A stretch of 64,000 nucleotides of DNA from JADZAI01 sp047602465 (GTDB taxonomy: Bacteria > Pseudomonadota > Alphaproteobacteria > Micropepsales > Micropepsaceae), in NCBI GenBank assembly GCA_047602465.1, contig JASGHF010000001.1, positions 2,356,001 to 2,420,000 of the forward strand. Reading direction: 5' to 3'. The notes under the pieces were generated by a model. It ran no database searches. It was not told the origin of the DNA and saw only the letters and a program-made list of their open reading frames with translations. The position numbers were made by a program, and so were the translations under genes. Shown here piece by piece: positions 26,369 through 35,555 of the stretch; the first letter of the stretch is position 1, and the number at the start of each line of letters is the position of its first letter.

Positions 26369-29300
26369 ATGAACATCGCCGGCTTCGCCGTCCGCAACTG
26401 GCAGTTCACGCTGGTCGTGACGCTGCTGTTCGCGGCGCTCGGCTTCAACGCTTTCAATTCGATCCCGCGCACCGAAGACCCGACCTTCGACGCGCCGTTC
26501 TTCACCGTGATCACCATCGCGCCCGGCATGGAAGCGGCCGAGGTGGAGAAGCTGATCACCGACAAGATCGAAGATTCCTTCAACGAGCTGGACGACGTCC
26601 ACGAGATCAAGTCGGTGACGAATAACGGCGTCGCGGTCGTCAACGTGCAGTTCGAGTGGGGCCTGCCCGACATGGACCGCAAATATGACGAGATCATCCG
26701 CGAGATGAACCGTCTGCGGCCCGACCTGCCGGATGCGGTGCGGAGCGTGACGATCCGCAAGGGCCAGCCGGGCCTCACCAATATCGTGCAGTTCGCGCTG
26801 GTCGGGAACGTCTCGTATCGCGAGCTGAACGACCGGGCGCGCGATCTGAAGGACATGATCGAGGGCGCGGCGGGCGTGCGCCAGGTGGAAGTGTGGGGCG
26901 CGCCGAACGCCGAAGTCCGCGTGGCGCTGGATCTTGCGCGCATGGGGCGGCTGGGCGTCACCATTGAGCAGGTGAGCCGCGCCATCCAGGGCGAGAACGC
27001 CGAAATTCCCGGCGGCGCCGTGCAGGCCGGCGGGTCGCGCTTCAATCTGAAGACGACGGGTTCCTATGACAGCCTCGACGAGGTCGCCGATACGATCGTC
27101 GCGACGAATGACGGCGCTGTCGTGCATGTGCGCGATATCGCGGACGTCGCCTGGGCGGACGAGGAGCAGGTCTATACGACGCGCTTCAACGGCGCGAAGG
27201 CGGTCTTCATCACCGCCAATCAGCGCGACGGGCAGAACGTCTTCCAGGTCCGCGATGCGATCATGAAGAAGGCCGATGCCTTCCGCACGACGCTGCCGGG
27301 CGATCTGCAGCTCGTCACCGGCTTCGACCAGAGCGAGGCGGTGGACATGCGCCTTGGCCATCTGGCGACCGACTTCCTGATCGCGGTCGGCCTGGTGCTG
27401 CTGACGCTGCTGCCGCTGGGCGTGCGCGCCTCGCTGGTGGTGATGTTCTCGATCCCGATGTCGCTGGCGCTGGGCGTGTGGATGCTCGACAATGCGGGCT
27501 TCACGCTGAACCAGCTCTCCATCGCCGGCTTCGTGCTGTCGCTCGGCCTGCTGGTGGATGACTCGATCGTCGTCGTGGAAAACATCGCGCGCCATGTCCG
27601 CATGGGCAAGAAACCCGTCGATGCGGCGATAGAAGGCACGAAGCAGATCTCGCTCGCGGTGCTGGGCTGTACGGCGACGCTGATGCTCGCCTTCCTGCCG
27701 CTGATGTTCCTGCCCGAGGGCGCCGGCGCGTTCACGCGCTCGCTGCCGACCGCCGTGCTGCTGACCGTCGCGGCGTCGCTGTTCGTGTCGCTGACGATCA
27801 TTCCCTTCGTCGCCAGCCGCATCCTGAAGGAAGAGAAGCACGAAGAGGGCAACTGGCTGCTCCGCACCATCATGGGCGGCATTCACGGCGTCTATCGCCC
27901 GCTGCTGCACAAGGCGCTGGCGCGGCCGCTGGTCACCTGCCTGATCGCGCTGGTGCTGTTCGCGGGCACGCTGACGCTGGTGCCGCGCATCGGGTTCAGC
28001 CTGTTCCCGCTGGCGGATTCGCGCATCGTGATGGTGCAGATCGAGCTGCCCGAAGGCGCCTCGACCGCCAAGACCGACGAAGCGCTGTCGTATGTGGAAG
28101 CCGAGCTTGGCAAATACGACGAGGTCGAGAGCGTGATGTCGAGCCTCGGCCGGGGCAATCCGCGCGTCTATTACAACGTCAACCAGCGCGAGCTGGCGAG
28201 CAACATCGCCGACGCCTTCGTGATGCTGAAGGCGTATGACCCGGCTGCGACGCCTGAGATGCTGGATGCCTGGCGCAAGGCGTTCGACGCCTATCCGGGC
28301 GCGAAGATCCTGGTGAAGTCGATGGAGAACGGCCCGCCGCTGGACGCGCCGATCGCCATCCGCGTGACCGGGCCGGACGTGGAAGGCGTGCGCAAGGTCG
28401 CAGCCGAGATCGAGGATCTGATCCGCCAGGTGCCGGGCACGCGCGACGTGAACAATCCCTCGCGCGCCAGCCGCACCGACCTGAAGGTCGAGGTGGACGA
28501 GGCGAAGGCCGCGCTGCTGGGCATCGCCCCCGGCACGGTGGACCGCGTGGTGCGTCTGGCCGTCGCCGGCGAGTCGGCGGGCGATTTCCTGGACCGCGAC
28601 GGCGAGAGCTATCCGATCACCATGCGCCTGCCGCTGGGCGAGCATCACTCGCCGGACATTCTGGACGAGATCTATGTGCCGACCGCGTCCGGCGCTGCGG
28701 CGCCGCTCGCCCAGGTCGCGGCGCTGCGCTTCGATGCCAGCCCCGCGCGGATCGACCGCTTCGACCGCCAGCGTGCGGCCACGGTGACGGCCTATCCGCA
28801 GTCCGGCTTCCTGACCTCGAACCTGACGGCCGAGATCATGAGCCGGGCGCAGTCGCTGAAGCTGCCGCCGGGCTATGACCTGAAGGCGGGCGGCGAATCG
28901 GAGGCCTCGTCACGCTCGTTCTCGGGTATGGGCGCGGCGGCGATGATCGCGATCTTCGGCATCTTCGCGGTGCTGATCCTGGAGTTCCGCTCGTTCAAGG
29001 CGTCGCTGATCGTCGCCTCGGTGATCCCGCTGGGCGTGCTGGGCGGCATTCTGGGCCTCTATGTCTCGGGCTATACGCTGAGCTTCACGGCGATGATCGG
29101 GATGATCGCGCTGGTCGGCATCGAGATCAAAAACTCGATCCTGCTGGTCGATTTCACCAATCAACTGCGGGACGAGGGCATGCCTTTGCGCGATGCGATC
29201 GAGAAGGCGGGCGAGGTGCGGTTCCTGCCGATCCTGCTGACCTCGATCACGGCGATCGGCGGCATGCTGCCGCTGGCGGTGCAGGGGTCGGGTCTCTATT

Positions 29301-29452
29301 CGCCTCTCGCCTGCGTGATCATCGGCGGCTTGATCACCTCAACACTGCTCTCGCGTCTTGTGACCCCGGCCTGCTATCTGTTGCTGGCGCCGCGCGACAA
29401 GACCCCCGCTACAGAGGGCTATCCCGCCGGCGCGCTGGCTGCGGGGGAGTGA
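26369..29452 (+). CDS. RND efflux transporter (AcrB/MexB-like superfamily)
   Basis: 1027 aa, a full-length inner-membrane drug/proton antiporter with 12 expected helices and two large periplasmic loops. The first helix follows FAVRNWQFTLVVTLLFAALG and the first loop opens with IPRTEDPTFDAPFFTVIT. The proton-relay region in TM4 reads GLLVDDSIVVVENIARH, with the Asp pair conserved. The C-terminal half has the equivalent ALVGIEIKNSILLVDFTNQL. The porter domain suggests the HAE-type of multidrug pumps; the drug range is unknown. It sits between the adaptor gene and a TetR repressor, all on one strand with gaps of 3-5 bp. Confidence 0.95.
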   Translation: MNIAGFAVRNWQFTLVVTLLFAALGFNAFNSIPRTEDPTFDAPFFTVITIAPGMEAAEVEKLITDKIEDSFNELDDVHEIKSVTNNGVAVVNVQFEWGLPDMDRKYDEIIREMNRLRPDLPDAVRSVTIRKGQPGLTNIVQFALVGNVSYRELNDRARDLKDMIEGAAGVRQVEVWGAPNAEVRVALDLARMGRLGVTIEQVSRAIQGENAEIPGGAVQAGGSRFNLKTTGSYDSLDEVADTIVATNDGAVVHVRDIADVAWADEEQVYTTRFNGAKAVFITANQRDGQNVFQVRDAIMKKADAFRTTLPGDLQLVTGFDQSEAVDMRLGHLATDFLIAVGLVLLTLLPLGVRASLVVMFSIPMSLALGVWMLDNAGFTLNQLSIAGFVLSLGLLVDDSIVVVENIARHVRMGKKPVDAAIEGTKQISLAVLGCTATLMLAFLPLMFLPEGAGAFTRSLPTAVLLTVAASLFVSLTIIPFVASRILKEEKHEEGNWLLRTIMGGIHGVYRPLLHKALARPLVTCLIALVLFAGTLTLVPRIGFSLFPLADSRIVMVQIELPEGASTAKTDEALSYVEAELGKYDEVESVMSSLGRGNPRVYYNVNQRELASNIADAFVMLKAYDPAATPEMLDAWRKAFDAYPGAKILVKSMENGPPLDAPIAIRVTGPDVEGVRKVAAEIEDLIRQVPGTRDVNNPSRASRTDLKVEVDEAKAALLGIAPGTVDRVVRLAVAGESAGDFLDRDGESYPITMRLPLGEHHSPDILDEIYVPTASGAAAPLAQVAALRFDASPARIDRFDRQRAATVTAYPQSGFLTSNLTAEIMSRAQSLKLPPGYDLKAGGESEASSRSFSGMGAAAMIAIFGIFAVLILEFRSFKASLIVASVIPLGVLGGILGLYVSGYTLSFTAMIGMIALVGIEIKNSILLVDFTNQLRDEGMPLRDAIEKAGEVRFLPILLTSITAIGGMLPLAVQGSGLYSPLACVIIGGLITSTLLSRLVTPACYLLLAPRDKTPATEGYPAGALAAGE

Positions 29453-29455
29453 GGC

Positions 29456-30106
29456 ATGAGCGTGGCGCATGAGACGGTCGACAAGACCTATCACCACGGC
29501 GATCTGAAGGCGGCGCTGCTGTCGGCGGCGCGCGAGATCGTGGAAGAACAGGGGCCTGAGGCGTTCACGCTGCGCGAGGCGGCGCGTCGGGCCGGGGTGA
29601 GCCACGGTGCGCCCGCGCATCATTTCGGCGACAAGACCGGCCTTCTCACCGAACTCGCCATCGAGGTGATGGGCGAGCGGGTGGGCCTTGTCGAAGAGGC
29701 CAAGATCGGCGCCGGGCCGGAGCCGATGGATCAGCTCAAGGCCTGCGGCCTCGCCCATATCGCGTTCCATATCCGGCACCCGAAGCTGGAAGACCTGTGC
29801 TGGCGCGACAATCTCGTGAACAAGGACGACCCGCGTTTGCTGGCCGTCATCAACCGGATGACCGGCGGCCTCATCGAGACGATGAGTGCGGTTCTGGGCA
29901 AGACGCTGCACCCGGACAAGGAGGGCAATCCCTCTACCCTGCTGGCCGTATCGGTGGTCACCGGCTATGCCCAGATGGTGAATGACGGGATGATCCTGAA
30001 AGGCGTGCCAGAGCCTGAGCGCACGCAGCGCGCGATGCAGCTGGCCGCGCAGATGCTGGACCTGGTCGGCGCGGTGTTCGGGCCGGCGTTCAAGGATCTC
30101 GGCTGA
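29456..30106 (+). CDS. TetR family regulator of the efflux operon
   Basis: 216 aa. The N-terminal helix-turn-helix is clear (TYHHGDLKAALLSAAREIVE, FTLREAARRAGVSHGAPAHH, FGDKTGLLTELA). The C-terminal half is a helical ligand-binding domain of the type with the GLAHIAFHIRHP segment found in TetR_C_13/WHG-like proteins. It is the last gene of the operon, 3 bp after the pump, an arrangement typical for local repressors released by the pump substrate. The ATCTAGACA cluster at 25206-25277 is the obvious candidate operator (inference). Confidence 0.9.
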   Translation: MSVAHETVDKTYHHGDLKAALLSAAREIVEEQGPEAFTLREAARRAGVSHGAPAHHFGDKTGLLTELAIEVMGERVGLVEEAKIGAGPEPMDQLKACGLAHIAFHIRHPKLEDLCWRDNLVNKDDPRLLAVINRMTGGLIETMSAVLGKTLHPDKEGNPSTLLAVSVVTGYAQMVNDGMILKGVPEPERTQRAMQLAAQMLDLVGAVFGPAFKDLG

Positions 30107-30177
30107 GGTTCCCGCGCGCGGCCTAAGGTCGCGCTTCGCGGCATCCGCCATGTTGCCGCCGCAAAGGCTTAGCCCTT

Positions 30178-30193
30178 ATTCTCGCGTGAGAAT
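30178..30193. promoter_or_regulatory. Palindrome upstream of the nSTAND-WD40 gene
   Basis: ATTCTC-GCGT-GAGAAT lies 70 bp before the start codon in the 157-bp gap after the TetR gene. It is a candidate operator of unknown regulator. Confidence 0.4.
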
Positions 30194-30263
30194 TCAGGAG
30201 CCGCCGTAGCGCAGGGCCTTGCCCGGCGCGCGGCGGCGCGAGCGTATCGTTTCGGGGCCGTGC

Positions 30264-33200
30264 ATGCCTAAGCCATTGCGGATTTTCATCTCGTCGCCGG
30301 GCGACGTGTCGGCGGAGCGCCGCCGCGCGGCCCTGGTGGTGGAGAGCCTGAAGAAGGAGTTCGCGCGCTTCTTCGAGATCTCGGCCTATCTGTGGGAGCA
30401 CGAGGCGATGCTCGCCACGGGCCATTTCCAGGACGTGATCGCGCCGCCCAGCCAGTCGGACATCGTGGTGCTGATCCTGTGGTCGCGCCTGGGCACGCCG
30501 CTGCCGGAGAAATCGGGCGAGCGCGAGTACAAGGGCATCGACGGCCGCTCGCCGGTGACCGGCACGGAATGGGAGTACGAGGACGCGCTGGCCGCCAACC
30601 GGGCCAAGGGCGCGCCGGACCTTCTCGTCTACCGCTCCAACCGCGAGCCGCAGATCTCGCTGCGCGATCCGAACAAGAAAGCGCTGGCCGAGGGCCAGTG
30701 GAACGCGCTGGAGACGTTCTGGTCGCGCTATTTCCAGGCGGGCGGCGTGTTCCTGTCGGCCTATCACGGCTTCGACGATCTGGAAGATTTCGGCGACATG
30801 CTGGAGGCGCATCTGCGCCAGCTCATCCGGTCGCGCATCGAGAAGGGTCGCATCGAGGCCGGATCGGACGTGCGCGCGACGTGGATGCAGTCGCCGTTCC
30901 GCGGCCTCTCGTCGTTCGATTTCGAACATGCGCCGATTTTCTTCGGGCGCGGTGCGGCGCAGCTGAAAGCCGTCGAGCAGATCGTCCGCAATGCGAGCGA
31001 GGGGCGCGCCTTCCTGCTGGTGCTGGGCGCCTCGGGTTCGGGCAAGTCCTCGCTGGTGCGCGCCGGCCTGTTGCCCAATCTTTTCGCGCGCGGCGTCGCC
31101 GATGGCGCGGGCCTGTGGCGGCGCGTGGTGTTCAAGCCGGGCGACGCGGACGGCAATCTGTTCGCGGGCCTTGTGAAGGCGCTGACCGAGAACCGGGTGA
31201 AGGACGGGATCGGCCTGCCCGAAATCCAGGGCGCGGGCGTCACGGCCGAGCAACTGGAAGCGGCGCTGCGCCGGTCGATCGACGACCCCTCGTTCGTGTT
31301 CGCGCCTGCGCTGGGCAAGGTGACGCACGAGGCCCGCGCCGCCGGGCACATCATGGCGCACGAGAACGCCAAGCTGGCGCTGGTGCTGGATCAGCTGGAG
31401 GAGATCTTCACCGATCCGGCGATCGCCACGGAAGAACGCAACAGCTTCATCCGCCTGATCGCCTCGCTGACCCGGACCGGCATGGTCTGGGTGGTCGGCT
31501 CGATGCGCTCGGATTTCTGGCACCGCGCCGCCGCAGCGCCGGAACTAGTGGCGCTGGCCGATGGAACGGGGCGCATCGACCTGCTGCCGCCGAGCCAGGC
31601 CGAACTTGCCGAAATGATCCGCCGTCCGGCCGCCGCCGCCGGCCTCTCGTTCGAGGATCATTCCGAAACGCGGATCGGCCTCGATGGCGTGATCGCCGAG
31701 GAGGCCTCGCGCGATCCCGGTTCGCTGCCGCTCGTCTCGTTCATGCTGGACGCGCTTTACAAGACGGATATCGAGTCCGGCAAAGGCGGCGTCCTCACCT
31801 ACAACACCTATGAAGCGCTGGGCGGCATCAAGGGCGCGATCGCGACCCGGGCCGATGAAATCCTGAACGCCCAGCCGGCCGATGTTCAGGGTGCGCTGCC
31901 GTCGGTGCTGCGCGCGCTGGTGACGGTGGATGGCGACCGCGACCAGAACGCGACGGCGCGCATGGCGCCGCTGACGGCGTTCCCGATGGGATCGCCGCGC
32001 CGGGCGCTGGTCGATGCGTTCCTGAACCCGGCCGCGCGCCTGCTGATCGCCGACGGCGATGGCGGCGAGGCGCGGGTGCGCGTCGCGCACGAGGCGCTGA
32101 TCAATCACTGGGCGCGGGCGCGCGAACAGATCAACCGCGACCGCCGCGACCTCGAAACGCGCGCGCGTCTGGAAGAAGACGAAGCGCTGTGGCGCGCGGC
32201 GCCGCCGGCGGAGAAATCGGCGCGCCTGCTGGAAGGCCTGGCGCTGGAAGAGGGCAAAGACCTCGTCCGCAAGTGGGACGACGAGCTGCCGCAGTCGCTG
32301 AAGGACTACATCACCGAGAGCCGCAAGGCGGCCGAGAGCCGCCGCCGCCGCTCGTTCCGGATCATGACCGGCATCGCGGCGGTGATGGCCGTGCTGGCGG
32401 CCGGCGCCGTCGTTCTTGGCTATTTCGCGCAGCAGGAAAGCGACCGCGCGCAGGAGCAGACGGTCATCGCGCAGGGCGAGAGCGAGCGCGCGAAGGCGGC
32501 GGAATCGCGCGCCGAGGACCAGCTGAAGGAAACCCAGCTGGGCAGCGCGCGGCTGGTCTCCAAGCAGTCGAACATCGCCTCCAAGGCCGGCAACTCGGAG
32601 CTGGCGCTGGCGCTGGCGGTGGAATCGGTCCGCATCGCCGAAGAGACGGGCCGCGACCTGCCGCTCGCCTCGCTGTCGGCGCTGCAGCATGCCGCATCGA
32701 CCGATACGATCGCGGCCGTCCTGGCCGACAGCGTTACGGAAATCACGTGGGTCGATTTCGCCGCGAACGTGAACAGCGCCTATACGTTCGGCGACGGCCG
32801 CCTGCTGGTGTGGAACACGTTCTTCGGCACCGAGCGCGCGTTCTGGGGCAAGCGCGGCTCCTGGGTGATCAACGCGACCTCCGACAGTTCGGGCAAATAT
32901 CTTTTCATCCTGTTCGACGACAAGACGGGCCAGACCTTCAACGCGGATACGCTGGAGCCGGCCGGCAATGTCGTGACCTTTCCCGCCATGCCCTCGCTCG
33001 CGCATATCGACGCGCAGGGCCGCGAGATCGTGGTGGGCGACGAAGCGGGCGGCGTGCATTTCATCAGCACAGCGACCGGCGGCGTGACGAGCATCGCCGG
33101 CGTGCATCAAAGCGCGATGGCGGTGGCGGAGATCGCCGACAATCTGTCGATCGCGGTGACGGCCGACAGCAGCGGCACGGTGGTGATATGGGACATGGCG

Positions 33201-35540
33201 ACCCATACCCAGCGCGCGACGATCACCGCCGACGACGCGCGGAGCCTGAGGCGTATCGAGGGCGCCGCACTCTCGCCGAACGGCTCGCAGGTCGTGCTTT
33301 GGGGCGGCGGGTCGGCCAATATCTACGATTCCGCCGGCGTGTTCGTGGCGACGATCGATATCTCCAATGAATGGTTCTACAACGCGCTGTTCTCGCCCGA
33401 CGGCCGGACGCTCTATTTCACGTCCGGCAAGAATCTCTACGCGGCGCCGACGACCGACTTCAAACCCGCCCGCACCTATTCGGGCCACACGTTCGACGTG
33501 CGCCGCCTTGCCCTGTCGATCGACGGCAAGCGCGCCCTGACTTCGTCCGGCGACAATACGGTGCGCCTGTGGGACACGGCGTCCGGCGCGACGCTGCGGA
33601 TCTTCCGCTCGGCGCGGATCGTCAAGGAGATCGGGCTGAGCCAGGACGGCCAGTACGTCCTCATCAACTATGACGACGGCACGGCGGTGGTCTATGCGGT
33701 GGAGGCGCTGCAGCCGCAGAGCGCGCGCATGGTGCATGACTTCAACATCAACTCGGTCGCCTGGAGTCCGGACGGGCAGTATCTGCTGACCTCGTCGAAC
33801 GAAGGCGGCGGCGCGAAGGTGGTGCTGTCGGATGTCGAGTTCGGGCACCCGGCCTTCAGCCTGCCCGGCTCCGACGACACGATGGAGCTCGCGTCCAATT
33901 TCAACAACACGGTCTTCACGCCCGACGGCACGGGCATCCTGACGGCGGACAATCTGGGCCGCGTGAGGCTGTGGCGCGCTTCGACCGGCTCGCCCGTCCG
34001 CGTCATCGGAAACCTGCCGGAGACGTATATCTCGCAGTGGGTCGAGGTGACGCCCGACGGCAAGAACGTTCTGGTCGCGCGCTACCAAGGCATCAGCGTC
34101 TTCGACTTCAACGGCGAGAACGCGCAGGAGCAGCGCGTCTTCCGGGCGCCGAACGCCCTTCTCTTCACCATGGCGGTCAGTCCTGACGGCACGAAGGTGG
34201 CGACCGGATCGTCCGACGGGCGCATCTTCGTGTGGGATTTCGCCTCCGGCGAATTGCTGTTCGAGCGCCGCGAGGACAAGAGCCAGATCAACGCGGTGAA
34301 TTTCTCGCCCGACTCCAAGCGCCTGGTCACGGCATCGAGCGATCGCACGATCCGCGTTTTCGACGTCGCGACGGGTGAGCCGACGCTGCTGCTGTCAGGA
34401 CACGAGGACATCGTGATCTGGGCCTCGTTCAGCCCGGACGGACAGCGCATCGCCTCGGCCGGCTTCGACGCCACGGCGCGGGTATGGGACGCCAATACCG
34501 GCGCAGAACTGGTGACCTTCAAGGGACCGGAAAAGCCGTTCCGCTCGGCGGTCTTCAGCCCGGACAGCAAGATGCTGGCCGTGGGCGGCGACGATTTCCG
34601 TCTCTATCTGTGGAAGCTGCCGGAGCAGAACAACGCCAACACGCCGACCTCGGGACCGATCGTGCTGTCGCAGCTTCAGGCCGACAACGGCAAGATGCTG
34701 AAGGAGATGATGGCCTGGGCGCCGCTGACGGTGTCGAAGCCGCTCAGCCCCACCGACCGGCGCGACAATTTCCTTGAGCCGGATACGGCGCTCAAGACGT
34801 TCGATCCGACTGCAGGCGCGTGTCACCGGCTCGCGGCGTTCCCGGCCGATCCGGACCGCCTGAGCGCCGGCGTGCGCGATGAGAACATCATGTCGGCCGA
34901 TGCGGAAACGGCCTGCCGACGTGCGCTGGAAGCGGCGCCGAACGATGCGCGCCTGCATCTCCAGCTCGGCCGTGCGCTGCTGAATGGCGGCAAGGAGGAA
35001 GAGGGACGCAAAGAGGTGCAGATCGCGATCGACGCCCAGTATCCGGGTGCGGTCTATTATCTCGGCCTCTGGCTGAGCGGCTGGAAGCAGAATCCGACCG
35101 ACGACGATCTGAAGACCGGCTATGATCTCGTCCGCCAGGCCTGGGCGCTGGGCATCCCCGACGCCGGCAATCATCTGGCCATGGCGATGCAGAAATCGCC
35201 GGTGCTTTCGACCGGCGAACCCGTGGTGCCGCTGGACGAGGCGGGGGCGGTGAAGCTGTTCGAGGAAACAGCGGCGAAAGGCTCGTTCTGGTCGTCGCTG
35301 CAGATGGGCCAGAAATACGAGTATGGCGAAAGCGGGCTGGAGCGGAACGAGCTGGAGGCGCTCTATTATTACGGCATCGCGACCCGTCAGATCGAAATCA
35401 ACGGGTTGATGGATACCGAGCAGCTGCTGTCAGGCTTCCTGTTCGCGCGGCGCGCGTCGTTCGCGCGCTATCTGATCCGTCAGGGCAAGAGCGCCGAAGT
35501 TGCGGCGGTGGCCGAGCGGATCGCCAACTGGAAGCCGTGA
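30264..35540 (+). CDS. DUF4062-like / nSTAND NTPase / WD40 / Sel1 signalling protein
   Basis: A 1758-aa multidomain protein. Residues 5-200: an alpha/beta domain opening RIFISSPGDVSAERRRA, like DUF4062 effector or adaptor domains. Residues about 215-560: a STAND-type P-loop NTPase with a Walker A (GASGSGKS, 255-262), a Walker B (LALVLDQLEEIF, Asp 376) and the nSTAND1 feature FRGLSSFDFEHAPIFFGR before it. About 698-725: one hydrophobic segment, so the C-terminal half may lie across the membrane. About 735-790: coiled coil. 812-1452: a long run of WD40 repeats (SPDGQRIASAGFDATARVWD and many more). 1455-1758: TPR/Sel1-like repeats. STAND proteins are ligand-triggered switches; repeats usually sense the trigger. 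Its partners around it are a SLOG protein, FHA proteases and a kinase. Confidence 0.88.
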   Translation: MPKPLRIFISSPGDVSAERRRAALVVESLKKEFARFFEISAYLWEHEAMLATGHFQDVIAPPSQSDIVVLILWSRLGTPLPEKSGEREYKGIDGRSPVTGTEWEYEDALAANRAKGAPDLLVYRSNREPQISLRDPNKKALAEGQWNALETFWSRYFQAGGVFLSAYHGFDDLEDFGDMLEAHLRQLIRSRIEKGRIEAGSDVRATWMQSPFRGLSSFDFEHAPIFFGRGAAQLKAVEQIVRNASEGRAFLLVLGASGSGKSSLVRAGLLPNLFARGVADGAGLWRRVVFKPGDADGNLFAGLVKALTENRVKDGIGLPEIQGAGVTAEQLEAALRRSIDDPSFVFAPALGKVTHEARAAGHIMAHENAKLALVLDQLEEIFTDPAIATEERNSFIRLIASLTRTGMVWVVGSMRSDFWHRAAAAPELVALADGTGRIDLLPPSQAELAEMIRRPAAAAGLSFEDHSETRIGLDGVIAEEASRDPGSLPLVSFMLDALYKTDIESGKGGVLTYNTYEALGGIKGAIATRADEILNAQPADVQGALPSVLRALVTVDGDRDQNATARMAPLTAFPMGSPRRALVDAFLNPAARLLIADGDGGEARVRVAHEALINHWARAREQINRDRRDLETRARLEEDEALWRAAPPAEKSARLLEGLALEEGKDLVRKWDDELPQSLKDYITESRKAAESRRRRSFRIMTGIAAVMAVLAAGAVVLGYFAQQESDRAQEQTVIAQGESERAKAAESRAEDQLKETQLGSARLVSKQSNIASKAGNSELALALAVESVRIAEETGRDLPLASLSALQHAASTDTIAAVLADSVTEITWVDFAANVNSAYTFGDGRLLVWNTFFGTERAFWGKRGSWVINATSDSSGKYLFILFDDKTGQTFNADTLEPAGNVVTFPAMPSLAHIDAQGREIVVGDEAGGVHFISTATGGVTSIAGVHQSAMAVAEIADNLSIAVTADSSGTVVIWDMATHTQRATITADDARSLRRIEGAALSPNGSQVVLWGGGSANIYDSAGVFVATIDISNEWFYNALFSPDGRTLYFTSGKNLYAAPTTDFKPARTYSGHTFDVRRLALSIDGKRALTSSGDNTVRLWDTASGATLRIFRSARIVKEIGLSQDGQYVLINYDDGTAVVYAVEALQPQSARMVHDFNINSVAWSPDGQYLLTSSNEGGGAKVVLSDVEFGHPAFSLPGSDDTMELASNFNNTVFTPDGTGILTADNLGRVRLWRASTGSPVRVIGNLPETYISQWVEVTPDGKNVLVARYQGISVFDFNGENAQEQRVFRAPNALLFTMAVSPDGTKVATGSSDGRIFVWDFASGELLFERREDKSQINAVNFSPDSKRLVTASSDRTIRVFDVATGEPTLLLSGHEDIVIWASFSPDGQRIASAGFDATARVWDANTGAELVTFKGPEKPFRSAVFSPDSKMLAVGGDDFRLYLWKLPEQNNANTPTSGPIVLSQLQADNGKMLKEMMAWAPLTVSKPLSPTDRRDNFLEPDTALKTFDPTAGACHRLAAFPADPDRLSAGVRDENIMSADAETACRRALEAAPNDARLHLQLGRALLNGGKEEEGRKEVQIAIDAQYPGAVYYLGLWLSGWKQNPTDDDLKTGYDLVRQAWALGIPDAGNHLAMAMQKSPVLSTGEPVVPLDEAGAVKLFEETAAKGSFWSSLQMGQKYEYGESGLERNELEALYYYGIATRQIEINGLMDTEQLLSGFLFARRASFARYLIRQGKSAEVAAVAERIANWKP

Positions 35541-35555
35541 CCGCCTAGGCGGTCA
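35538..35555. repeat. Perfect palindrome across two convergent stop codons
   Basis: TGACCGCCTAGGCGGTCA is a 9+9 palindrome with no loop. It starts with the stop of the nSTAND gene and contains the stop of the minus-strand SLOG gene. Only a weak T-run follows, so terminator function is uncertain. Confidence 0.5.

Noticed and set aside
26312..28648. 778-codon minus-strand open frame across the RND pump gene
   Set aside because: His/Arg/Gln-rich shadow of a strong gene with known motifs.
31545..34088. 847-codon minus-strand open frame within the nSTAND-WD40 gene
   Set aside because: Antisense shadow; the WD40 repeats on the plus strand are unmistakable.
30264..35540. A TIR or nuclease effector at the N-terminus of the nSTAND protein
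   Set aside because: The RIFISSPGDV start fits DUF4062-like domains; I see no nuclease signature or TIR catalytic pattern I can defend.
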